A stretch of 21,216 bases of DNA from JAICND01 sp040905905 (GTDB lineage Bacteria; Actinomycetota; Acidimicrobiia; Spongiisociales; ZC4RG35), in contig JBBDQN010000042.1 of the NCBI GenBank assembly GCA_040905905.1, positions 1-21,216 on the forward strand, read 5' to 3'. The first letter of the stretch is position 1, and every line of letters starts with the position of its first letter. Shown here one piece after another: positions 1 to 8,048 of this stretch. The notes under the pieces are model-generated. The model did no database searches. It worked only from the letters and a program-made list of their open reading frames with translations, and was not told the DNA's origin. A program made the position numbers and the translations under genes.

Positions 1-29
1 CGCGCCTCGTCGCGCGCCCCGCGATGCGC

Positions 30-36
30 TAAAACT
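30..36 (+). promoter_or_regulatory. Possible -10 box of dnaE
   Basis: TAAAACT lies 6 to 7 nt before the GTG start of dnaE, and no Shine-Dalgarno sequence is visible between them. This spacing fits a leaderless transcript, as common in actinobacteria. The match to TANNNT is imperfect and there is no clear -35 element. Only 42 bases precede the gene, so other upstream signals cannot be judged. Confidence 0.3.
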
Positions 37-42
37 ACGGAC

Positions 43-3000
43 GTGTCATTTGCCCACCTCCACCTCCACACCGAGTTTTCGATGCTCGATGGGGCTGCCC
101 GGGTAAAAGACGTGGTGGCGGCCGCCGCCGCTGATGGGCAACCGGCCGTGGCAATAACCGACCACGGGGTTATGTACGGCGTGGTCGACTTCTATAAAGC
201 GGCCACCGCGACGGGCATCAAACCCTTGATCGGGATCGAAGCTTATGTCATCGACGGCAGCCGTTTCGATCGACCCCGGGGGAACGACAACCTTCGATAT
301 CACATGACGTTGTTGGCCATCAACGAGACCGGCTACCGCAACTTGATGAAGCTGTCATCCCGCTCGTTCGTGGAGGGTTACTACTACAAGCCGCGCATGG
401 ATCACGAGCTGTTGGCTGCTCATAGCGAAGGCATCATCGCCACCTCGGGCTGTCTCGGGGGCCCCGTTGCCAAACGGTTGGCGCCCGACGCGTCACGCGA
501 GGACGGCTCGGTGGGGTCGGTCCGTGACTTCGACGCTGCCCTCAAGGCCGCCGCCTTCTATCAGGATCTGTTTGGACGCGATAACTTCTACATCGAGATC
601 CAAGACCACGGTCTGGAGGCCCAGCGTCGGATCATGCCCGATCTGGTGGCTATCTCCCGGCGCCTGGACGCCCCACTCCTTGCGACCAACGACGCCCACT
701 ACACCCGTCGCGAGGAACATGAAGCCCACGATGTCCTGCTTTGCATCCAAACGGGTTCCAACCAGGAGGACGCCAACCGTCTGCGGTTCGAAGGAGACAA
801 CTTCTACCTCAAGTCGGCCGCCGAGATGCGCCAGCTCTTTCCTGACGACTCCTACCCACACGCCTGCGACAACTCGCTGCTGATTGCCGAAAGGGCCAAG
901 GTCGTTCTCGACTTCGGCCGGATCCTGCTCCCGCAGTTCCCGGTCCCAACCGGGCATACCGAACAGAGCTATCTGCAAGAGCTTGTCTATCAAGGCGCCC
1001 ATCGCCGGTATGGCGACTCGTTGAGCGACGAGGTTCGCCAACGCATCGAAGAAGAATTGACCGTGATCCTTGACATGGGCTTTCCCTCCTATTTCCTGAT
1101 CGTCTGGGATCTGATCCGCTACGCGCGGGAGCGACGAATACGGGTAGGCCCCGGGCGTGGCTCGGCGGCGGGATCAATCGTGGCCTACTCCCTCGCCATC
1201 ACCGATCTCGATCCGCTGGTCCATGGCCTCATCTTCGGGCGATTCCTCAACCCGGGGCGACGCCAGATGCCCGACATTGACATGGACTTCGACGAGCGTT
1301 ACCGGTCCGACGTCATCCGGTATGCCGCCGAGAAGTACGGCTCGGACCACGTAGCCCAGATCATCACCTTTTCAACGATCAAAGGGAAACAGGCCATTCG
1401 TGATGCCGCCCGGGTATTGGGTCATCCGTATTCGCTCGGCGACCGGGTTGCCAAGGCGATGCCTCCGGCGATCCTCGGCAAGGAGGCCACGCTCGATCAA
1501 TGTCTGACCCCTCCATCCTCCGACGCCGACTCGGAGGTGAAGGACTGGTACGGCAACGCCACCGAATTGCGGGAGATGTATCGAACCGATTCCGACGTTG
1601 CCAGGGTCATCGATGTAGCCAAAGGTCTTGAGCATCTTCGCCGCCAGGACTCCATCCACGCAGCTGCAGTAGTGATCTCACCGGCGCCCCTGACCGACCT
1701 GGTACCGGTGCAGCGCAAAGGCGAAGACGCCGAGTTGGTCACCCAGTACGAGATGAAAGCCATCGCCGCGCTCGGACTGCTCAAGATGGACTTCCTCGGC
1801 CTCCGCAACCTCTCGATAATCGAGCGCACCCTGGAACTCATAAGGGACGGCCGGGGGGTGGAGGTCGACATCGACCGGGTCGCCCTCGACGACACCCTCA
1901 CCTACGAGTGTCTGCGGCGGGGTGACACCGTCGGGGTTTTCCAGTTGGAGGGGGCTGGACTCCGCAACCTGGTGCGGGCATTGGCTCCGGACCGATTCGA
2001 GGACATCGTCGCTCTCATTTCGCTGTATCGACCGGGACCGCTAGGGCTCAACATGCACACCGCATACGCCGACCGCAAGAACGGTCGCAAACCAGTCGAG
2101 TACCCCCATCCCGCCACTGAGAGGTTCCTGGCTGCCACTTACGGGATCATCGTCTACCAGGAACAGGTCATGCAGATTGCCCAGGAGATGGCGGGATACT
2201 CGATGGCCGAGGCCGACGACCTCCGCAACGCAATGGGCAAGAAGGTCAAGTCGGCGATGCAGGCGCAGCGAGACAACTTCGTCGCCCGCTGCGTGAACGA
2301 GGGCCACTCGGCGGAGCTGGGAGCCGGGCTGTTCGACGCCATCGAACCGTTTGCCGGTTATGGCTTCAACAAGGCCCACGCAGCTTGTTATGGACTGGTG
2401 GCTTACCAGACCGCATGGCTCAAGACCCACTACCCGGCCGAATACATGGCTGCCCTGCTCACCGCTACCAAGCGGGACAAAGATCGCACCGCCATCTATC
2501 TAGCGGAATGCCGGGCCCGGGGGATCGAGGTGCTGGTGCCCGATGTGAACCAGTCAGACATGGACTTTTCGGTCAAGGAGGCCAAGATCCGGTTCGGCTT
2601 GTCGGCGGTACGCAACGTCGGCGAGGGAGTGGTAGAAAAGATCGTCGACGAAAGGACCCGGGGTGGTCCGTTCACCGACTTCCACGACTTCGTCGGCAGG
2701 GTCGACCCCCTGGCGCTCAATCGCCGAACGGTCGAGTCCCTCGTCAAGGCGGGTGCCTTCGACAGTCTGGGCTACGCCCGCAAGTCTCTCCTCCTCAGGA
2801 TGGAAGAGATCATCGATGCGGCCCTGGAGAGGCGTCGCAACGAGGAGATGGGTCAGTTCTCGTTGTTTGGGGGCGAGAGTGCGGCGTTGGACTCGCCCCG
2901 GCTCCCGATCGGTCCCGACGAGTGGGCGCAGAAGATCAAGCTCAGCTTCGAAAAAGAGATGTTGGGGTTATACGTTTCCGACCATCCGCTTCTGGCGGCC

Positions 3001-3537
3001 ACCTCGGCGCTGGCTTCCGCCATGTCGATTCCGTCCCTGTACGAACAGAAGGACAAGGCGGCGGTGGTCATTGGCGGGCTGGTGGGATCGATCACCCGCC
3101 GTTTCACCAAGAAGGGCGAGCTGATGCTCTTTTTCCAGGTCGAAGACCTGGAGGGATCGGTGGAGGTGGTGGCTTTCCCCGGTGTGGTATCCCAGTACGG
3201 GCCCCTGGTGACCGATGACAGCGTTCTCACAATCAAAGGTCTGCTCGATCATCGGGGCGATGACGTCAAAGTGATCGCCCGCGAAATCGCCGAGGTAGAT
3301 CTCCGGACAGGCGCCGAGGTGCGGCTGGAGGTGCCAGCTCGGAAGTTGTCGGCCGAGCTAGTGCAAAACCTCAAAGACGTCCTGGCAAATCATCCGGGCT
3401 CGGCGCCTGTGTTCCTCCACATGGTCTCGGACCGCACCCACCGGGTTCTGCAACTTTCCGACCAGCACCGGGTCGAGCCCCGATCGGCCCTGTATGCCGA
3501 ACTGCGGGAATTGCTCGGGTACAGCGCCGTCCGTTAG
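43..3537 (+). CDS. dnaE: DNA polymerase III alpha subunit (DnaE1 type)
   Basis: This is the replicative DNA polymerase catalytic subunit. It extends DNA from primers at the fork as part of the polymerase III holoenzyme. The 1164-residue length is normal for DnaE1. The N-terminal PHP domain begins with HLHLHTEFSMLDG (residues 5-17) and keeps likely metal ligands H7, H9, D16, H41, E66, C137, D217 and H219. In mycobacterial DnaE1 an intact PHP domain is the proofreading exonuclease, so the same is inferred here. The polymerase core has GPGRGSAAGS (369-378), PDIDMDF (410-416; D411 and D413) and KMDFLGLRNL (581-590; D583) as the three catalytic aspartates. QFSLF (938-942) matches a beta-clamp-binding motif, and an OB fold begins near residue 1006. 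There is no intein. The GTG start directly precedes the conserved PHP motif. The 3' end overlaps the convergent phosphatase gene by 4 nt. Confidence 0.97.
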   Translation: MSFAHLHLHTEFSMLDGAARVKDVVAAAAADGQPAVAITDHGVMYGVVDFYKAATATGIKPLIGIEAYVIDGSRFDRPRGNDNLRYHMTLLAINETGYRNLMKLSSRSFVEGYYYKPRMDHELLAAHSEGIIATSGCLGGPVAKRLAPDASREDGSVGSVRDFDAALKAAAFYQDLFGRDNFYIEIQDHGLEAQRRIMPDLVAISRRLDAPLLATNDAHYTRREEHEAHDVLLCIQTGSNQEDANRLRFEGDNFYLKSAAEMRQLFPDDSYPHACDNSLLIAERAKVVLDFGRILLPQFPVPTGHTEQSYLQELVYQGAHRRYGDSLSDEVRQRIEEELTVILDMGFPSYFLIVWDLIRYARERRIRVGPGRGSAAGSIVAYSLAITDLDPLVHGLIFGRFLNPGRRQMPDIDMDFDERYRSDVIRYAAEKYGSDHVAQIITFSTIKGKQAIRDAARVLGHPYSLGDRVAKAMPPAILGKEATLDQCLTPPSSDADSEVKDWYGNATELREMYRTDSDVARVIDVAKGLEHLRRQDSIHAAAVVISPAPLTDLVPVQRKGEDAELVTQYEMKAIAALGLLKMDFLGLRNLSIIERTLELIRDGRGVEVDIDRVALDDTLTYECLRRGDTVGVFQLEGAGLRNLVRALAPDRFEDIVALISLYRPGPLGLNMHTAYADRKNGRKPVEYPHPATERFLAATYGIIVYQEQVMQIAQEMAGYSMAEADDLRNAMGKKVKSAMQAQRDNFVARCVNEGHSAELGAGLFDAIEPFAGYGFNKAHAACYGLVAYQTAWLKTHYPAEYMAALLTATKRDKDRTAIYLAECRARGIEVLVPDVNQSDMDFSVKEAKIRFGLSAVRNVGEGVVEKIVDERTRGGPFTDFHDFVGRVDPLALNRRTVESLVKAGAFDSLGYARKSLLLRMEEIIDAALERRRNEEMGQFSLFGGESAALDSPRLPIGPDEWAQKIKLSFEKEMLGLYVSDHPLLAATSALASAMSIPSLYEQKDKAAVVIGGLVGSITRRFTKKGELMLFFQVEDLEGSVEVVAFPGVVSQYGPLVTDDSVLTIKGLLDHRGDDVKVIAREIAEVDLRTGAEVRLEVPARKLSAELVQNLKDVLANHPGSAPVFLHMVSDRTHRVLQLSDQHRVEPRSALYAELRELLGYSAVR

Positions 3538-4313
3538 ATAGCCCGACGGGCTCTCTCGACGATGCGGCCATGCCGCCGCCCCAACAGATAGGTGCCGAGG
3601 GCAACCCCGACGGCGGCGCCGGTGCTAAACCCCACCGCCACCCGCTGTTTGGTCTTGCGGGAGAAGATGACCACGGGCCACCCCCGCTCATGGGCTACGT
3701 CATCCAGGTCGCTGTCGGGGTTGACGGCCACCGGATGACCAACGGCTTCGAGCATGGGCAGGTCCGAGATCGAGTCCGAATATGCATAGCTGTTCGCCAG
3801 GTCGTAGCCACGGTCGGCGGCGAGCTCGATGATGGCCTCCAGCTTGCCTTTCCCGTACACGAAGGGCCCGTCGAGCTCAGCCGTGTAGTGGCCGTCGACC
3901 GCCCTTCCCCTGGTGGCGATGGCACCGGTCATGCCGAGGGTCTCGGCCAGCGGCGCCACGATCTCGTGCGGGGAGGCAGAGACGATCCAGGTGTCGCGGC
4001 CCGCCTCGTGATGCATCTTTATGAGTCTCCGTGACTCGGGTCGCACCCGGGCCACGAGCCGAGGCAGGACCCTCTGGGCCACTCCGTGCAGGACGTCTAC
4101 GGAAACACCCTCGACCCTCCCCAACAAGTCGATCCTGACCACTTCAGAACGTTCCCCTTTGTCACCAAAGAGTTTGAAAGCCAGCGCGCCGGTGGCAAAC
4201 CGGCGGATTTCCTCATTTGAGATGAGACCGGCCCGCCAGGCCTCCACCCCAAACGGAAAAACCGAGGCTCCGGCAATGAGAGTGCGATCCAGGTCGAAGA
4301 ACGCTGCTGACAC
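3534..4313 (-). CDS. HAD-IB family hydrolase (SerB-like) with C-terminal membrane helix
   Basis: This is a predicted phosphatase of HAD subfamily IB, about 259 residues. All four HAD motifs are present: DLDRT (7-11; nucleophile D7 and D9), VSAS (111-114; S112), KGK (155-157), and YSDSISDLPML (178-188; D180 and D184). The cap between motifs I and II resembles SerB/CicA-like proteins. The substrate cannot be read from the sequence. Unusually, a hydrophobic stretch at about 225-244, rich in G, A and V, is followed by only 15 mostly basic residues. That is the topology of a tail-anchored protein with the catalytic domain in the cytoplasm. It is the last gene of the minus-strand operon and starts 11 nt after the upstream ATPase stop. 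Two adjacent GTG codons (4316 and 4313) could start it. The frame stays open much further upstream, but that part lies within the ATPase gene and carries no family similarity. Confidence 0.9.
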   Translation of the reverse strand: MSAAFFDLDRTLIAGASVFPFGVEAWRAGLISNEEIRRFATGALAFKLFGDKGERSEVVRIDLLGRVEGVSVDVLHGVAQRVLPRLVARVRPESRRLIKMHHEAGRDTWIVSASPHEIVAPLAETLGMTGAIATRGRAVDGHYTAELDGPFVYGKGKLEAIIELAADRGYDLANSYAYSDSISDLPMLEAVGHPVAVNPDSDLDDVAHERGWPVVIFSRKTKQRVAVGFSTGAAVGVALGTYLLGRRHGRIVERARRAI

Positions 4314-4324
4314 CACCAGGGAAG

Positions 4325-5347
4325 CTAGTCGGGGAGGTCGATCCAGTTTTCGGCAAGATCGATGAGGTTCGCCAGGGCGTCGACATCGGTAGGCGCTTGT
4401 GGCACCCAGGGGATGGTTGCCAGGGGGGTCTGGTAGTGCGAAGCGAATTCGGCCTGGGCGTCCGCCTGGCGTTGTGCCTCGGCTCCCCACCGGCTCAGAT
4501 TCTCGGCGAGGGCCAGGTTCGTCCTGGGAGCAGGTGTGGCGGTGGCCCAACGCAGGGGGAGCGATCGATTGAAGACCACCAGACCAGGGGGTGAGGCAAT
4601 CGAAGGCAATTCCCGAAAGAACCTGATCGCTTCGGCCAGCGGGGCGGGGTCGGCCGTTGTCACCACCACGGTGAACGACCTCCTGAAGTGTCCCTCGATC
4701 TCCTCGGCTCTCCTCCTCACCCCGTCATAGGTCGTGCGCAGGTCCATGAGGAACTGGGCCACTCTCTCCAGCAGGTCGGACCCGAGCAACTGGTCGGCGA
4801 ATCGCAGCAGAGGCTTGGCCCCCCGGTTGAAAAGAAATCGACGACCAGGCAACCGGCCTCCCGTGAGGAGACGGAGCAGGGTTCCTCCGACCAGGTCCGA
4901 CATTTGCGACGGCGCGGTGAAGAACTCGATCCCCCCAGCCGCCGGGGGGGTGTCGACCACCACCAGGTCCCAGCTGCCCTCGTCCATATATCCGGCAGCC
5001 TGCTCCGCCGCCGCGTACGACTGCGAGGCGGGGAAGTGAACGCTGGCGGCCAAGAAAAACTCACTCCCGATGAGGCGATCGGCGACGGCCGGGTCGGCGT
5101 GTTTGCGGGCCACTGCCTGCCACGATGAGGCGGCGTCGACCATCGCCCCCCACAGCTTGGGCTCTCCGCTGATCTGACGGGGCTCGGATCCGAGCTCGAG
5201 ACCGAGGGCACCTGCCAACCGGCGGGCCGGATCGACGGTCACGACCAGGGTACGTTTTCCTGCCCGGGCACTGCGAACGGCGACGGCGGCCGCCACCGTG
5301 GTCTTGCCCACGCCTCCGGCGCCGGTGACAACGATGGAACTGGTCAT
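4325..5347 (-). CDS. ArsA/Get3-like ATPase, second of the pair
   Basis: This is a P-loop ATPase of the ArsA/Get3 (anion-transporting ATPase) family, 340 residues and soluble. The nucleotide site has GAGGVGKTT (9-17), a switch-I-like VDPARRLAG (38-46) and a switch-II-like VVDTPP (130-135). The deviant Walker A of this superfamily normally has a signature lysine (KGGVGKT); here that position is A10, while the phosphate-binding K15 is kept. No arsenite-binding cysteine cluster and no arsR or arsB neighbour is visible, so arsenic transport is unlikely. It resembles one member of the adjacent ArsA-like pair of mycobacteria (Rv3679/Rv3680), inferred from recall of the family. The ATG at 5347 overlaps the stop of the upstream ATPase as ATGA, indicating translational coupling. 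A start 4 codons earlier is less likely. Confidence 0.9.
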   Translation of the reverse strand: MTSSIVVTGAGGVGKTTVAAAVAVRSARAGKRTLVVTVDPARRLAGALGLELGSEPRQISGEPKLWGAMVDAASSWQAVARKHADPAVADRLIGSEFFLAASVHFPASQSYAAAEQAAGYMDEGSWDLVVVDTPPAAGGIEFFTAPSQMSDLVGGTLLRLLTGGRLPGRRFLFNRGAKPLLRFADQLLGSDLLERVAQFLMDLRTTYDGVRRRAEEIEGHFRRSFTVVVTTADPAPLAEAIRFFRELPSIASPPGLVVFNRSLPLRWATATPAPRTNLALAENLSRWGAEAQRQADAQAEFASHYQTPLATIPWVPQAPTDVDALANLIDLAENWIDLPD

Positions 5348-6192
5348 GATCCTGCCCACGAGTCAGCGAGTCGGGCCGCCACCTCACCCGGAGTCAGAAG
5401 GCCAAAAAGATATGGAAGCGTCCGGTCAGGAGGAAGTCGTACCAACCATTGTTGTTGTTCTGCGTAGAGGGCTCTGTGGAGGGCGGCGGCCTCGGCGACC
5501 TCACCGCTGCCGGCGGCGGCAGAACGAAGTTCGGGGAGCACCCGGTTGGCGACGATCTGGTGATTACCCACCAGCTTCTCATCCAGGAGGTAGGCCAGGG
5601 TTTCTTCCGTTTCGACCACAGGTAACTCTTCGGCCAGGGTCACAAGTACGAGCTGGGTCGCGATCGGGTCCAGCAAAAGGTCGCGCATCCACTCGGCCTG
5701 CTGGCGGATGCGGCCGGTCGGCACCAGTTCGGCAATTGTGGCGGGGGCTCGAAGCAGCCCGGTGACCTGTCCGGTCGGAAGACAGTCGGCGACCACCAGG
5801 TCATAGCGGCGCGAACGGGTTTCCCACAGCACTTTGCCGAGAGTCACGATCTCCCGAACCCCGGGAGCCGCTCCAGCCAGAGCGTCGAAGGCTCGGGCGG
5901 CCGGGGCCAGGGTGAGAATGCCTGGCAACCCCGCCTGCACCTGAAGGTACTCGATCAGGGCTTTGCTGCGGTCGATGGACATGGCGTGAAGGCCGGGCCG
6001 TAGCTCCCGGGGGGCAAAGGCCAGCGAGCCGATTCCGAAATGAGCGGCCAGGCCCCCACTGCCGGCGACGTCGATCGCCAGGACGCTGCGACCGGCGCGG
6101 TGAGCACTGGCGGCCAAGGCGGCGGCGACGGCTGATTTGCCGACACCCCCTTTGCCGGAGACGATCAGCAGGCGTTGGGCAGGTGGGCTCAA
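5344..6192 (-). CDS. ArsA/Get3-like ATPase, first of the pair
   Basis: This is a P-loop ATPase of the ArsA/Get3 family, 282 residues, shorter than its partner. It keeps the complete deviant Walker A, SGKGGVGKS (12-20), with signature lysine K14 and K19. The switch I position reads IDVAGSGGLAAHFG (40-53) instead of the usual DPAxxL. The switch II region has VVADCLPTGQVTGLL, comparable with the DTAPTGHT motif of Get3. It therefore has the signature lysine its neighbour lacks, but not the switch I its neighbour has, which suggests a heterodimer with divided roles (inference). No membrane segment is seen. The only plausible start is TTG at 6192, which overlaps the stop of the upstream small gene as TTGA. 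No Shine-Dalgarno is visible there, so initiation is probably coupled. Confidence 0.87.
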   Translation of the reverse strand: MSPPAQRLLIVSGKGGVGKSAVAAALAASAHRAGRSVLAIDVAGSGGLAAHFGIGSLAFAPRELRPGLHAMSIDRSKALIEYLQVQAGLPGILTLAPAARAFDALAGAAPGVREIVTLGKVLWETRSRRYDLVVADCLPTGQVTGLLRAPATIAELVPTGRIRQQAEWMRDLLLDPIATQLVLVTLAEELPVVETEETLAYLLDEKLVGNHQIVANRVLPELRSAAAGSGEVAEAAALHRALYAEQQQWLVRLPPDRTLPYLFGLLTPGEVAARLADSWAGS

Positions 6193-6401
6193 GGGGAGAG
6201 CGGGATGCGTAACACGAGATGGCTCTCGTCGACCGACCAGGTGGCAGCGCCCACCAGGGCATAGTCGGTGAAGTCTGTCTGGGCTTGTTCGATGAACCGG
6301 CGACGTTCTTCGCCTGCCACCGGTGGCAACCCACGTTCCTTGACTGCCTCGGCCCGCCGTCGGAACCGCTCGATGAATGCATCTACGTCAAGTTCTGCCA
6401 C
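6189..6401 (-). CDS. Conserved-context small protein of unknown function
   Basis: This 70-residue protein is not recognised. The N-terminal half is charged and probably helical (residues about 5-45, many E and R), and the C-terminal third (GAATWSVDESHLVLRIPLSP) looks like beta strands. There are no cysteines, no signal peptide and no membrane helix. It is credible as a gene because a strong ribosome binding site, AGGAGGAG, lies just upstream of its GTG start. Its stop also overlaps the start of the first ArsA-like ATPase as TTGA. It begins 12 nt after the stop of the ThyX-like gene. The fixed position directly before an ATPase pair suggests a partner or adaptor of those ATPases, but this is only inference. 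Confidence 0.75.
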   Translation of the reverse strand: MAELDVDAFIERFRRRAEAVKERGLPPVAGEERRRFIEQAQTDFTDYALVGAATWSVDESHLVLRIPLSP

Positions 6402-6403
6402 AA

Positions 6404-6411
6404 CTCCTCCT
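6404..6411 (-). promoter_or_regulatory. Strong ribosome binding site of the 70-residue gene
   Basis: On the minus strand AGGAGGAG is followed by TT and the GTG start at 6401. It is among the clearest Shine-Dalgarno sequences in the window, where many starts are coupled or apparently leaderless, and it decides the GTG start of the small gene. It lies in the 12-nt gap after the ThyX-like stop codon. Confidence 0.7.
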
Positions 6412-6413
6412 GC

Positions 6414-8042
6414 TCAATGACCCGACGGCGGCACCGTCGATGCCTCCCGACGCGAGGCTGCCCGCCGTTCTCCTTCCAGTCGTTCGAGGTCGACGCTGGA
6501 ATAGTCGACGAAACTCATCGCCGCCGCCAGCGACCTATGGCCCGCCACCTCGGCGATGAGGCGGTGCATCTTTGCGCACACCGCTCGATAGGCAGGATGG
6601 CCGGCCGGCTGAGTGCGCAACTCGAGAAGATGAAATGCCTGGCGGGCGTTCATCTCGATGACGAACCTGATGTTGTACCCGAATGGCACCACGTATTGAG
6701 CGACGTCTTTCCCCAACTCCGCCCGGGCCAACTCGTGGAGGTCGGCAGCCCGGTCGATCACATCCAGGTAAGTCTGGTCGAGCCCCGCTTCGATCAGGTC
6801 GGCCGGCAGGTCGTATCCCAGCCGGGTGCCCAGGCGCTGCCACTCGATGGTCATCAGCCGATGACGTTGCAGATCGCGGAACGCCCCGAAGTCGCAGAGA
6901 ACGTCAAACCGGTAGTAGGTCCTTTCCATGGCCCTGCCGGGTTTGTGTCGTCGATTGGATCGTTCCCCGACCAGGGCTGCCAACACCTCGGCCCGGGCCT
7001 CGGGCGTCATCTCGCGGGCAATCTCCTGGATACGGTCATCGGAAAGCTCGGACCCTGCATACAGGGCGGCTGCCACCACCTTGACCTCCCCGTCAGGATC
7101 CCAATCGGTCAACGTCACATCGGCGCTCTCGGCTGGCGGCTCGGATGGGGGGGACAGCCTTTCGAGAGCCGCTCGGGTCGACTCCAGATATCTGCTCCAG
7201 CTGACGCCACGGTCGGGACGGTCCACCCTGGTAAGGAAAGAAGGGATCACCTTCCGCAGCTCTTCGAGCATCATCACTGAGTATTCGCGAGCCTCCGCCA
7301 GAGGATGAGACTGCATGCGTATCAACGCCATCTCGTAAGCCTGGCCTGTGCCATAGATGCCAACGTTGGAGAGCGTTGAGGCCGGAAGCACTCCCCGAAC
7401 CGTGTCGCAGGCTTTCGCCCGGATGGTGGCATTCCAGATTGGGGCCGGTTCCTCACCCCGAGGAAAGCGGTCCCGGTAATACGAGCCCATCTCCGCCACG
7501 AGCCGGGCGTACGAAACAAAGGCGAATTCACAGAACTCTCGATAGGGGGCCTCGAGGGGAGATCCCAGGATCTCGGCAGGAACCATGTACCGGTAGCTCC
7601 CGCCCAGAGGGGCGTCATAAGCGATGTACCGCGTCGATTGCTCTAGATAGGCCGCTAGCCGGCCCCACTCCAGGATCTTGGTGAGGATGTTGGAGGCCTG
7701 CTCACAGGCCAGATGGACGCCACCTAGCTGGGCCACCGAATCGTCTCCGTACTCGAAGAACACCCTCTGATAGAGAGTTTCGGCGCGGCGCAGATTGACG
7801 AGATGGTCATCACCATCGATCTGACCGGCCAACGCCCCGATCCCGGTTTCCGGATCTTCGACAAACTCGTCGAGGAAGAGCCGCCGCAAGGACTTGGCGG
7901 AGCGTGAGTAGCGGGCAAAGAGCGCTCCTTTGACGACCTCAGGGAGATTGACCAACGCAAAGACCGGGCGGTCGGTGTTGGTGAAGAACCGGGATAAAAC
8001 CGCGGTCTCAGCCGGTGTGAACGGCTCCTGGTAGTAGGCCAC
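6414..8042 (-). CDS. Tandem-domain ThyX-like protein (FAD-dependent thymidylate synthase family)
   Basis: This 542-residue protein contains two ThyX-like halves, whereas classical ThyX is a single domain of roughly 220-250 residues that methylates dUMP using FAD and folate. The canonical signature RHRxxSxNExSxRY is not intact in either half. Half one has EWGRLAAYLEQSTRY (125-139), keeping the E-x-S-x-R-Y end but not RHR. Half two has RHRLMTIEWQRLGTRLGY (393-410), keeping RHR but not the rest. Half one keeps the DTVRGVLP motif (213-220), and half two keeps NARQAFHLLELR (465-476), which in ThyX helps bind FAD and nucleotide. Databases usually label such proteins as FAD-dependent thymidylate synthase, but activity cannot be assumed. 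The GTG start at 8042 is 6 nt after a TAGGTT box, and it is the first gene of the minus-strand operon. Confidence 0.85.
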   Translation of the reverse strand: MAYYQEPFTPAETAVLSRFFTNTDRPVFALVNLPEVVKGALFARYSRSAKSLRRLFLDEFVEDPETGIGALAGQIDGDDHLVNLRRAETLYQRVFFEYGDDSVAQLGGVHLACEQASNILTKILEWGRLAAYLEQSTRYIAYDAPLGGSYRYMVPAEILGSPLEAPYREFCEFAFVSYARLVAEMGSYYRDRFPRGEEPAPIWNATIRAKACDTVRGVLPASTLSNVGIYGTGQAYEMALIRMQSHPLAEAREYSVMMLEELRKVIPSFLTRVDRPDRGVSWSRYLESTRAALERLSPPSEPPAESADVTLTDWDPDGEVKVVAAALYAGSELSDDRIQEIAREMTPEARAEVLAALVGERSNRRHKPGRAMERTYYRFDVLCDFGAFRDLQRHRLMTIEWQRLGTRLGYDLPADLIEAGLDQTYLDVIDRAADLHELARAELGKDVAQYVVPFGYNIRFVIEMNARQAFHLLELRTQPAGHPAYRAVCAKMHRLIAEVAGHRSLAAAMSFVDYSSVDLERLEGERRAASRREASTVPPSGH

Positions 8043-8048
8043 CGACCC

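Noticed and set aside
43..3537. Possible intein in dnaE
   Set aside because: Motifs around all catalytic aspartates are continuous and total length is normal for DnaE1, leaving no room for an intein.
4314..4550. A longer version of the HAD phosphatase starting inside the ATPase gene
   Set aside because: The added residues are proline- and arginine-rich, overlap the coding end of the ATPase, and precede the DLDRT motif, which lies near the N-terminus in the family.
4325..6192. Arsenic resistance operon
   Set aside because: Only the ATPase family is shared. There is no arsB, arsC, arsR or arsD, and neither ATPase has an obvious cluster of arsenite-binding cysteines.
6219..7280. A 353-codon plus-strand frame opposite the ThyX-like gene
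   Set aside because: The minus-strand product is recognisable and belongs to a tight operon; the plus-strand translation resembles nothing.
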